The notes under the pieces: generated by a model
The model's input: only the letters and a program-made list of their open reading frames with translations
Database searches by the model: none
What the model was told of the DNA's origin: nothing
Shown: in pieces, positions 56,001 through 64,000 of the stretch
How positions within the stretch are numbered: position 1 is the first letter of the stretch
How the letters are laid out: the number at the start of each line of letters is the position of its first letter
Assembly: GCF_004798865.1 (NCBI RefSeq)
Contig: NW_025335568.1
Span: forward strand, 6,777,669-6,841,668
DNA length: 64,000 nt
Direction: 5' to 3'
Source: Varanus komodoensis
Lineage: Eukaryota; Chordata; Lepidosauria; Squamata; Varanidae
Made by a program: the position numbers and the translations under genes

Positions 56001-57544
56001 GGTCTCTTCCAAAACATGTCTGTTCTCATGGGCAGCCGGGAAACGGCGGGCAGCAACCTTGATGGAGCTTCAAAGGCCTCTTCTGTCCTCTACGTTCTCA
56101 CCCTTCCCCAAACTGAGTCTTCAATATCTTCTTCAGTATCTGATGGATGGTGACTACCAGGTCCACGAAGAGTGAGCGCCTGGCCCACTCACCACAGCAT
56201 GAACTGTTCACATGTCAGTTGTAGCCTTCTAGATTAGCAGCATTATGCTAGAGCTCCCATGAGAAACCTTGGAGTTGGACAAGGGTCTCAACAGATAAAT
56301 AGGGAGCCAGCTCTGTAAACTGTCCACCACATATCCAACACTTCTTGAAGGAAGTTCATCTAGAACCGATGGGCATCTCCACCCCACCTCCCCTCTCTGA
56401 GCTGGCAGGTATGCTTCCCTTCTAGGAGGTGGAGAAGCATCCATACAATCCATAACATAACTAGACGGAGTTGGCCTTCAGCTCTGGACCAGGGGTGGGC
56501 AGGTGTTCAGGCAAGTCAGCACCTACAAGGGGATGACCCTCGTGCACAGAGACCCTGTGATCTAAAGGTGCCTGTGCTTAAGCCTTACTTTGCTCGCTTT
56601 TTCAGGTCTGGCATATTCTGTCCATACAGCAGAGGTCCTCAAAGCACATCACATTTGAAAAAAAAGGGGGGGGATTTTCTTCTTCAAGGGCAACCAGGAC
56701 ACGAAAACAAGGACCAGGCTGGACCAGGTCCCTGGGGCAAGAAATCTGGAGATGGCACTGATTTTAAACATGGGCTCAGAGCAATACTCCAGGAGGTGGG
56801 CCTCCAAAATGCGGTATCAAGCGGTACAGTCCAGCCAGGGTTTTTCTGCCTCATTGAGCACCAAGGTTGAGTTATTAGGCAGAGCCAGATTTTCTTGCCC
56901 TTCAGCCCTTCCTTTTTTCCCCTTTTCTTTTAAGCAAGTCCTGTTAAACCATTAGTTGTGAGAATTTATCAAAGGTGCCAGGCTTGATGAAAGTCCTTAC
57001 AGCCCTCTGACACCCGTAGCTATTACTCTTGAGCTTTAATCTGTGCAGTTATTTTCATAGGGAACATTAATGATAAACATTGCCAAGGACGGTGCTTTTG
57101 ACATCCTGAACTCCCAAATAGCCTAGCCTCCAGGCAGACATGACTGAAATAAAACAAAGCTCTGGAAACCCAGAGAAGCAAATATGAGCATCTCATTCCT
57201 TTGGGGAAACACTTAAAATGGAATTCACACCACCTTTGAGGGACTTTTAATTTGCTGCAGCAACTTTGTCTTTGGTTCCATTTATTTCGGGCGCCGTGAC
57301 GGAAATCGAAAGAGACACTTAGGCATCATTGCTACGGCATATAGGACACACATGCACACTGCAAACTTCAGTCACAAATAGCATGAGTTAGTTGCCGTAT
57401 TCCAAGGACGTGGCTCTTGAGTTCAAAGCTGAATTCAATCTCAGAGAAGCACTGCAGGGACGAAGCCCAGCAGTGGGTGGGAACTGAAATTAAGCTTGAA
57501 ATGCTGGCTGTCCAGTATGAAGCCTTAGGACAACCGTTAGGACA
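56001..57544. other. Repeat-poor stretch, possible conserved non-coding DNA at 56940-57500
   Basis: No transposon signature. The interval 56940-57090 and 57180-57500 contain ATTAATGATAAAC, TTTTAATTTGCTGCAGC and similar AT cores amid unique sequence, suggestive of regulatory DNA. A short TTTTATTTTA array closes the stretch. Confidence 0.3.
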
Positions 57545-57625
57545 CTTCAGAATATTTTATTTTATTTTATTTTATTTATAACTTCTGTACCACCCAGTAG
57601 CTGAAGCTCTCTGGGTGGTTCACAT
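57545..57625 (-). mobile_element. LINE 3' tail, L2/CR1-group
   Basis: On the minus strand GTGAACCACCCAGAGAGCTT, then TACTGGGTGGTACAGAAGTT and ATAAAATAAAATAAAAT form a LINE terminus in which ACCACCCAG and CTGGGTGGT pair perfectly (9 bp). The subfamily differs from the one at 34232. Confidence 0.55.
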
Positions 57626-57846
57626 GAATAGGGTGAAAAACATGCATGCATACATGTATGCACACATACTCCTTGCCTGTTCTTAGCAGTTAAAAGTGTC
57701 TCCCCTCCCCTCTTCTTTCCCTTTTTTTGGACCCTAAAATATGGAGCACGGCTGACATTTTGCATCTGCTCCCAGGAAGCATGTGCAAGAGACGCAGGAG
57801 CGGTCAAATCTCTGTTGCCATCCCAGGATGGTGACTCCTATGTCAG

Positions 57847-57999
57847 TGGGGCGCCTTTTCAATTGCGGCTCTTATTCTGAGCTGTACAGGAACTCTCCGT
57901 GGTGCTTAGATCCATCTCCAGGATGGTCTTACCACCATGAAGCACCACAGAGAGTTCCAAAACAGCTTGGAATAGAAGCTGCAATGGATAAGCAGCCCC
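57847..57999. repeat. Long imperfect inverted repeat (hairpin), arms about 60 bp
   Basis: The left arm (57852-57908) contains AATTGCGGCTCTTATTCTGA, GCTGTACAGGAACTCTCCGT, GGTGCTTA. The right arm (57938-57999), reverse-complemented, contains CATTGCAGCTTCTATTCCAA, GCTGTTTTGGAACTCTCTGT, GGTGCTTCA. The arms match at roughly 80-85% around a loop of about 30 nt, which itself holds CCATC/GATGG. No clear target duplication was found. It may be a fold-back MITE or a hairpin transcript locus. Confidence 0.8.
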
Positions 58000-58077
58000 C
58001 TTCTCATGTTTACAGCTCCGAAATCTTGCAAGACTCACCCAAGCCATGAGAAGGGGAAGAAGCCATGGCAAAGGTGT

Positions 58078-58655
58078 TAGCATGAACTCCAGCCTATCAA
58101 CAAAGCATTGTTTTCTATGGTGGAGGGAGAGGAGTTAGTACCACTCCATAAGACACAACTGTGTCCAGTTCTGGGCTCCACATTACAGGAGGGGCATGCC
58201 AGGGCTAGGAGCAGTGCTCCATAGGGGCACAAGGATGGTAGCCAGATTTTGGGTGGGGGGTGGGATGCCATATGAGATGAGGTTGAGGGTGCTGCGACTT
58301 TTCAGCTTGGAGAAGAGGAGGCTCCAGGGGGATCTTATAACAACACACAGGTCTGTGAAGGTGTGTCACAGGGTAGAGGGGCATGACCTGTTCTTCCCTG
58401 CCGTGGAAGGAAGGATGTGATCCAATGGAGCAAAGCTGAAGGAACCAGGTTTCAAGTTCAATGTCAGGAAGTCCTTTCGAATGGTTGGGACCCCTAGGAT
58501 ATGGAATGGGCTTCCATGGGAGGTGATGGGGCCCCATCAGTGAGGTGTTCAAGGTCAGAGGTTGCTGAGTATTGCGTGAGCACAGCCTGCTGGAGTCACG
58601 GGTCAGACTAGATGGTCAGGGAGGCCCCTGCTGAGTTGCTGTTTCTATGTTTTAT
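58078..58655 (+). mobile_element. CR1 LINE, RT C-terminus to 3' end
   Basis: The frame reads NCVQFWAPHYRRGMPGLGAV, LHRGTRMVARFWVGGGMPYE, MRLRVLRLFSLEKRRLQGDL, ITTHRSVKVCHRVEGHDLFF and, after a stop, SNGAKLKEPGFKFNVRKSFR, MVGTPRIWNGLPWEVMGPH. It ends GGTCAGACTAGATGGTCAGG, GAGTTGCTGTTTCTATG. Confidence 0.9.
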
Positions 58656-59934
58656 GTAAGAGAGGAAACTTTCCTGGGAAAGCATTAATGGGCAAAACTC
58701 AACCTCCAGCTTATCAACACCCTCTGAATGTCACCTTGAATCTCATCCTGACTCGGTATCCCTGAGCTGAATAAAATAAATAAACAACATACTTGCCATC
58801 ATTTGATTATGCCATTCCATCGCTGTGCTGAAGTCATCCATAGCCTTAAGGATGTTGGAGTAATCCACCACTGACTCACGTGAGTTCAGGTTTCTAAGAA
58901 TCTGACTTGCAGAGTTTGCAACTGACCCATTTTTCCCAACTGGTGCAGATTCCTTGGACTTGAAAGATGTTTAAAATATATATTCTGTTGTTTTACACAG
59001 TCTTAGTCATACAAAAATACTACTAAAAAGATCAAAAATGCAAGTTCCCTGTTAGGTTAAAGTATGAAAGTGTGTATTAACAGGGAGAATTGATCTATGT
59101 TGGAGGGAATTTTGCATTCAGGGGAATTCCAAATTTGTATATGAATAGATTTGTGGAAAACAAGCAGAGAATAGAACAAAAGCCACCTAGAAAGCTGTGA
59201 AACATAGATGAAAGGTATCTTACAGCATCTGTACATCTCTGTATAATGCACACGTAACTGTTGCATGTTAAGCATATTAGCCCAGTGGCTATTTGATTAA
59301 GAAAAAAATCTGCAAGCAGAATCAAAAGGAAAGCGAGACACAAAAAAGTTTCTATTATTTTCCCCTCTATTGCTTCTGAAGAACAACACAACGGCAGCTT
59401 CTGAGTTTTGTTTAGCTTTGTTTTCCCCCAAAGGATGGACTATATTTGTATTGAATCCTTCTGCTTCCCAAGGGCTGAACACAGTACCGTTTGCTTTCTG
59501 TACACAGTTCTTTGGGATGATTCTTTGATGATTGCTGGCATCTGATTTGGACAAGAGGGATGGGGGGGATATGGCTTTGGAAAAAAATCAGATAAACTTG
59601 TTTCAAAATTCACCTCCACAACTGCATGGGGTTTGTAGAGTGTACATGTTCCCAGTTATTATAAGAGCCAGCAGAATCCTAGCCTCACCCAGCAGCGATC
59701 CTTAATCTGAACCAAGTTTCTGTGATCTCCCAATTTAAAAAGCATTCTCTGACATGGAGTGTGCCAGCTTGGAGTGTGTGAAATGAACCTTTACATTTTA
59801 CTAAACTTAAGCTTTAACTTTTCCAGATTTACCGCCTTAAATGTGCTGGTGTCATTGGCGATCTTGCCTACCACATTGCTCATTCTTGACCCCAAAAATG
59901 TTTGAGTATATGTAGAAAAATGCTATAGAATATG
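58656..59934. other. Non-coding stretch
   Basis: Nothing recognised. Confidence 0.4.
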
Positions 59935-60060
59935 TATGTATGTTTTGTATTTCTATGCCTTCCAATAGCCAAAACTCTGAGTGGTTCACAACAGTTAACA
60001 TTGAAAGATGCACAATGAAATTGTCAAGCTATAATATAAAACAGGAGTGAAAAAAAAGTG
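59935..60060 (-). mobile_element. Decayed LINE 3' tail
   Basis: On the minus strand GTTGTGAACCACTCAGAGTT, TTGGCTATTGGAAGGCATAG resembles the terminus at 57545-57625 (GTGAACCACCCAGAGAGCTT, CTACTGGGTGGTACAGAAG). Confidence 0.45.
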
Positions 60061-60727
60061 AAACTGAGCAGCAACGCAAAGATGACAATCGTGCCTTTGT
60101 GCACAGGTGCAGGAGAAAGTGGTGGTGCCATTTTTTAAAATGCTCTCCAGCAACCAAAGCTGGAAAGAGAAAAGTACCCGTTGACCCTGTTTTGCACAGT
60201 GCTACTTTTCTATCTGCAGAGAGAGGCTGCCTCTGCTTAAAAAACAACAAAGAAGTAAATCAAGGAGACAGTTAAATATGTAATGTCCTCTTTATCATCT
60301 GATGCAGGGAATCATAGGCCACACTGCTCAGAATTCCCTGTTCCCTCTAACTTTTGTTGCGATCCCCACAGGCGCTGGGAACAGAATTATTCCTTCCGGC
60401 AACATTATATTTTTCCTCATTTGATGCTACATATTTTGGCTGGAGAGGGAGAGGCATGGTCTTGAATGGACAGTGAAGACCTGTTAGCTTTAGAAGTCCA
60501 CCTCCCAGAAGATGAAAAAAATCTAATCCTAAACATCATCATCACCTTCTCCTCCTCCTCCTCCTCCTTTCCACTGCACCCATGCCCATAGGATTCTCTG
60601 GGCAGTTTACATTTCCAACAATAAAAGCAAATATACATTTCCAAATGCACTGGGATTTTAAATACATCTTACAATAAATGCTAAATGCATTTCCAAAATA
60701 AATTCGAAACAGGCTCCTCGGAGAAAT
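60061..60727. other. Unassigned stretch with CTC microsatellite and weak LINE tail
   Basis: A (CTC)n run is at 60548-60568. The interval 60590-60715 (CATAGGATTCTCTGGGCAGT then AATAAAAGCAAATATACATT) is probably a decayed minus-strand LINE terminus. Confidence 0.4.
60548..60568 (+). repeat. (CTC)n microsatellite
   Basis: Seven CTC units. Confidence 0.9.
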
Positions 60728-61030
60728 TCACCTGACTGGCGCCAACATTGCTTTCTTTTTGGAGCCAGGCAAAAATATTTCTCTTCTCCAGGTATGTTAA
60801 TAACTGATTTTAAATGGTTTCTAATGTGTTGATGCATATGTTGCTGTATAAATGTCCCCTCACTTGATACAGTTCTGAATGACCATAGTTAAATTGTCGT
60901 CGTTGTTTTATATATGATCGGTTATATTGTTTTCATAACTGTAACTTTGATTCCTTGATGTAAGTTGCTTAGAGATTCCTGCTGGAATCATTTGGTGGCA
61001 TACAAATGAATGAATGAATGAATGTAAAAC
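60728..61030 (+). mobile_element. L2-like LINE 3' end, decayed
   Basis: TTCACCTGACTGGCGCCAAC, then TTGGAGCCAGGCAAAAATAT is the ORF2 end; the UTR runs to GTAAGTTGCTTAGAGAT, TTTGGTGGCATACAAATGAA and AATG repeats (61005-61024). The coding-end arms CTGGCGCCAA/TTGGAGCCAG pair at 9 of 10. Confidence 0.7.
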
Positions 61031-61108
61031 ATGAACATGAACATAAATATGCAACAATAAAACAAATTTAAGAATACCTACCATACAACAATACAATAAA
61101 ATCTTAGA

Positions 61109-61940
61109 TTAAGCAATACTAAACATTTCCTTCAACATTTTAGTTGCCCTTTCTGCCATTTTTGCAACTGAGCAGTGCCCTTTGTCTGGTGTGGTGACCA
61201 GAACTGTGCACAATATTCTGAGTGTGATCACACCAAGATCTGCATAAGGGCAGTATGATCTTGGACGTTTTGTCTTCAATTGTAGGGATAAATTCCTAAT
61301 TATCCCTAGCGTAGCCTTTGCTGTTTTCACTGTGCCAACAGTCCCATCAGTCCATACTTGAAGATGGCCTTTTTTCCCCCTAGTAAGCATTACTTTATAT
61401 CTGTTTACCCTGAACTGCATTTGCCATTTTGATGCCAGTTTTCCCTTGGAGCTCTATGCAATTCTCTTCAGTTTTAACCACCCAAAAGAGTTTGATGGAT
61501 TTAGCAATCTTTGCTACTTTACTGCTCTGCTAATTCCAGATCATTTATGAATAGGCTGAAAGGCATTGGTCCTGATACAGGATCTTGTGGGATCCCACCA
61601 GTTATGTCCCTCCACTTGGAAAATTACCATTTATCCCCCCTCCCCACCTTGTGTAACTTTATTTATTTTTTATTTTTATTTATTAAAACATTTTTATGTC
61701 GCCCCATTTGCCGAAGCCTCTAACTTGCCTCTTATTCCATGACTACTAAGTTTTCTTAGGAATCTTTGGATTTTGTTTAAAGACTTTTTGAAGTCCCAGT
61801 AAACTATGCCTGCTGGGTCACACTGCCCAGTTGTTCATTGACATTCTCAATTCTAAAAGGCTGGTGAGAGAGGGCTTACTTATCAGCAGCCTTGCTGATT
61901 CTGTCTCATCAGCAATTGTCTTTCTCTACACTCCCTACTT
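61109..61940 (-). mobile_element. CR1 LINE, reverse transcriptase fragment with nested L2-like tail
   Basis: On the minus strand the order is GIVYWDFKKSLNKI (RT motif LDFSKAFDTV), GGIPQDPVSGPMPFSLFIND, LELA (motif GVPQGSVLGP-LF-FINDL), MQFRVNRYKVML, NLSLQLKTKR, CTVLVTTPDKGHCSVAKMAE, RATKML. This is the CR1 palm-to-thumb region, decayed. The YxDD region falls in a damaged part. The fragment is interrupted at 61659-61720 and stops before the YEERL motif. Confidence 0.85.
61659..61720 (-). mobile_element. L2-like LINE tail nested in CR1
   Basis: On the minus strand GAGGCTTCGGCAAATGGGGC, GACATAAAAATG, TTTTAATAAATAAAAATAAA nearly repeats the last 60 bp of the copy at 33962-34290. This extreme 5' truncation leaves only one arm of the terminal hairpin. 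The CR1 reading resumes on both sides, so it is a later insertion. Confidence 0.8.
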
Positions 61941-61944
61941 TTAT

Positions 61945-62760
61945 CTTTCATAGAATCATCATGGAACCATCACATAGTAGAGTTAGAAGGGGCCAGAAGG
62001 TCATTAGGTCCACCTGATGTGGACACTAAGTTACACCATCCCACTCAGATGACTGTCCAGATGACTGTCTCCAGAGAGGGAGAGCCCCCACAACTTCCCA
62101 AGATCATATCGCCCATTGTCATACTGCTTTGACAGTGAGGAAATTCTTCTTGTTGTCAAAATCTGGTTTCTTTTAACTTAAGTCCTTTATTCCATGTCCT
62201 GCATTCTGGAATGAATGAGAATAGATCGTGTCATTCCTGTTTGTGACAGCCTTTCAGATATTTATTTTTATTTATTTTATTTTTCAATTTATACCCTGCC
62301 TTTTTTCCTACAAAGGGCTCAAGGCAGCTTACATCATTCTCCTCCTCCATCTTATCCCCACAACAACAACCCTGTGAGGAAGGTTGGGCTGAGAGTCTGT
62401 GACTGGCCCAAAATCACCCAGTTGGCTCTACGACCGAGTGGGGACTCGAACCCAGATCGTCTGAGTCAAAGTCCCATGCTCTTAACCACCACACCACACT
62501 GGCGTGCTATCATATTTCCACTCAGACTTCTCTTCCTGCAGCCAAACATGCCCAGTTCTCCCAATCTTCCTCACAGGACTTTGCCACAAGTCCCTGTATC
62601 ATCCTTGTTGTCCTCCTCTATATTCTTTCTAGCCTTTCTACCTCTTTTTAAAACTTAGGTGCCCAGAACTGGACACAATACTCCAGGTGAAATCTGACCA
62701 GTGCTGAGTATAAAGGAACTAGTACTTCATGTATACATCTTTTAAAATGTTTTCAATCAT
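61945..62760 (-). mobile_element. CR1 LINE 3' end with nested SINE
   Basis: On the minus strand the sequence runs from CAGCACTGGTCAGATTTCAC and GGAGTATTGTGTCCAGTTCT (the thumb region) through AAGATTGGGAGAACTGGGCA, then past the SINE to the terminus GACCTAATGACCTTCTGGCC, CCTTCTAACTCTACTATG, GATGATTCTATGA. It is a separate CR1 copy placed head-to-tail with the RT fragment at 61109-61940. Confidence 0.85.
62262..62503 (-). mobile_element. MIR-like SINE nested in CR1
   Basis: Minus strand: GCCAGTGTGGTGTGGTGGTT, AAGAGCATGGGACTTTGACT, an intact B box GGGTTCGAGTCC, GGGCCAGTCACAGACTCTCA, CTCACAGGGTTGTTGTTGTG and GTAAGCTGCCTTGAGCCC, GGGTATAAATTG then AAAT tail. Arms CTGCCTT/AAGGCAG pair perfectly. 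CR1 sequence continues on both sides. Confidence 0.9.
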
Positions 62761-62937
62761 TTTACCTGGAGCAGATGTTCAGCTAACTGGCTCATAATTT
62801 TCTGGATCCCCCAGATCCCTTTTGAAAAAATGTTGTTTGGCCATCCTCCAGTCTTCTGGTACAGAGGCTGGTTTCAGGGACATGCTATATATGTGTGTGT
62901 TTGTTTAGCTGGTTTTCCAGACAGAACATGGTTCTTT
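62761..62937. other. Short unassigned stretch
   Basis: Possibly upstream CR1 sequence (TGGCTCATAATTTTCTGGAT, CCCCCAGATCCC) but too decayed to call. Confidence 0.3.
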
Positions 62938-63012
62938 AGGGTCTCAGATAAAGGTTTTTCTCAGCCCTGCCTAGAGATGCCAGAGTCTGGAATGGCAACC
63001 TTCTGCATGGAG
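62938..63012 (-). mobile_element. Possible relic of a second tRNA-derived SINE
   Basis: On the minus strand CATGCAGAAGGTTGCCATTC, then GGCATCTCTAGGCAGGGCTG, AGAAAAACC matches a common reptile SINE (CATGCAGAAGGTCCCAGGTT, GGCATCTCCAGGTAGGGCTG) recalled from other squamate and turtle DNA. Head and tail are absent. Confidence 0.4.
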
Positions 63013-63667
63013 GCTCCTTCAAAGGGACCTCCCTTATCTAGCTCTTCCTCTGTCTGGCCTTCTCTCGTTGCTTTGTTGACAGTTCAGTAAGCTGAACTAA
63101 AGGATTTTGATCTACCAGCACCAAATCTCAGAAATCTTGGCCAGCAGAATATACCCTCAAAGGCCTGGTTTCTGGCACCTTCCACTACAACTTGGTACTT
63201 CAGTGATCTTTTATTGAACAAGCTGAAATGAAAAGACATGTGAAGAACAGGTTGAGGAAATCAGTTTGCTTCCATACCCTTTGATTCAAAGGGCACAGCT
63301 GGGTCTGTCTCAAAACTGGGTTTCAGGCTCCCATGGTCCTCATATGGCACAAGGCCTCCCATACCCAACAGAAGGAAGTGTTTGTAGGAGCTTTCCTGGC
63401 CTGCCTGACAATCACCCGCTGTGCATCCTTTCATATTGCCAGGCATAAATAATGTATTCCCTTCCCAGCTAGACTCTCTGTGCTGCTGATATGTAACTAA
63501 AATGCAGGAAGATGAGCTGATTCTCCTTTTGATTCCATCTTCTTGCTTATGGGCTGACAGATCAAACTTTTAGAAGAACTAAATAGCCCAGCAATGAAAA
63601 GCTATTTTGAAACTACAATTTTGGCTCTAAATTATAAATCATTCCACCAGGAAGTAACCTGAGTAGA
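63013..63667. other. Non-coding stretch
   Basis: Nothing recognised. Confidence 0.4.
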
Positions 63668-64000
63668 TATAAAGGTAAAGGTAAAGGTTTCCCCTTGACA
63701 TTAAGTCCAGCCATGCCTGACTCTAGGGGGCGCCGCTCATCTCCGTTTCCTGGCTGAGGGAGCCAGCGTTTGTCCACAGACAGTCTCCGTGGTCATGTGG
63801 CCGGCATGACTAGACACCCAAGTGCATGGAACGCTTTTACTTGCCCATTGAAGTGGTACCTTTTTTATCTACTTGCATTTGCATGCTTTTGTTGGCAGGA
63901 GCTGGGACGGAGCAATGGGAGCTCACCCCGTTGTGCAGATTCGAAGTGGCAATCTTTCGATCTACCAGCCCAGCAGCACAGTGGTTTAAACCACTGCGCC
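63668..64000 (-). mobile_element. Sauria-type SINE, cut by the window edge
   Basis: On the minus strand it begins GGCGCAGTGGTTTAAACCAC (A-box-like GCGCAGTGG of a tRNA head), has a slightly damaged B box CTTCGAATC, then CGGGGTGAGCTCCCATTGCT, CGTCCCAGCTCCTGCCAAC, a central domain with AAGTAGATAAAAAAGGTACC, CCGGCCACATGACCACGGAG, and ends GGACTTAATGTCAAGGGGAA, ACCTTTACCTTTACC. This is the layout of the squamate Sauria SINE with a Bov-B-related tail. Only a few bases of the 5' end can be missing. Confidence 0.88.

Noticed and set aside
62215-62658. 147-codon plus-strand frame
   Set aside because: Antisense of a nested SINE plus flanking CR1 sequence.

Overview
The window looks like intergenic or intronic DNA from a squamate reptile (lizard or snake). 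The evidence is the repeat set: Bov-B (RTE-clade) LINE copies whose reading frames can be followed, a Sauria-type SINE at the right edge, many CR1 LINE 3' ends, and an L2-like LINE family with an accompanying tRNA-derived, MIR-like SINE. I found no convincing host protein-coding exon, no tRNA/rRNA/snRNA gene and nothing prokaryotic. The longest open frames (150-180 codons) are LINE coding remnants or frames with no recognisable family. All family names rest on motif recognition by eye; no database search was run.

Layout. 1-9 kb: mostly unique sequence with an L2-like tail, a MIR-like SINE, a 997-bp non-autonomous hAT element (2430-3426) with flanking duplications, a Bov-B tail with a perfect 12-bp target duplication (5812-5966) and a candidate MITE (8.6-8.9 kb). 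9.8-15.3 kb: CR1 pieces, including an inverted pair at 11.5-12.25 kb, then two convergent L2-like copies (13.2-15.25 kb). 15.3-18.6 kb: little repeat, one short tandem array, possible conserved non-coding DNA. 18.7-22.3 kb: CR1-rich. 23.5-31.9 kb: fold-backs, an LTR-like fossil segment, L2, RTE, SINE and CR1 fragments. 33-39.3 kb: L2 copies, an AT-rich block and a CR1-type LINE with a nested SINE. 40.8-48.7 kb: a MITE-like stretch, long TA and CT microsatellites, a mariner-type mini-element, RTE and L2 fragments. 49.5-52.3 kb: two Bov-B copies and a tRNA-Gly/CR1 chimera. 54.9-58.7 kb: an unclassified CTGAC-rich stretch, a long imperfect hairpin and a CR1 copy. 59.9-64 kb: L2 tails, two CR1 fragments with nested insertions, and the Sauria SINE running off the edge.

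How the parts relate. Three LINE machineries left traces here: CR1, L2-like and Bov-B/RTE. Two SINE families look like their dependents: the MIR-like SINE shares a 3' tail (including a short stem-loop) with the L2-like LINE, and the Sauria SINE and Bov-B share the tail element around GTCGGACACGACT. The most interesting structure not named by ordinary annotation is a stem-loop in the last coding part of the L2-like LINE. It can be drawn in all six copies that cover the site, with changes on both arms that keep pairing. A second, terminal stem-loop precedes the AAAT-type tail. The tRNA-Gly(CCC)-to-CR1 fusion at 51967-52110 is a candidate CR1-mobilised chimera or SINE founder.
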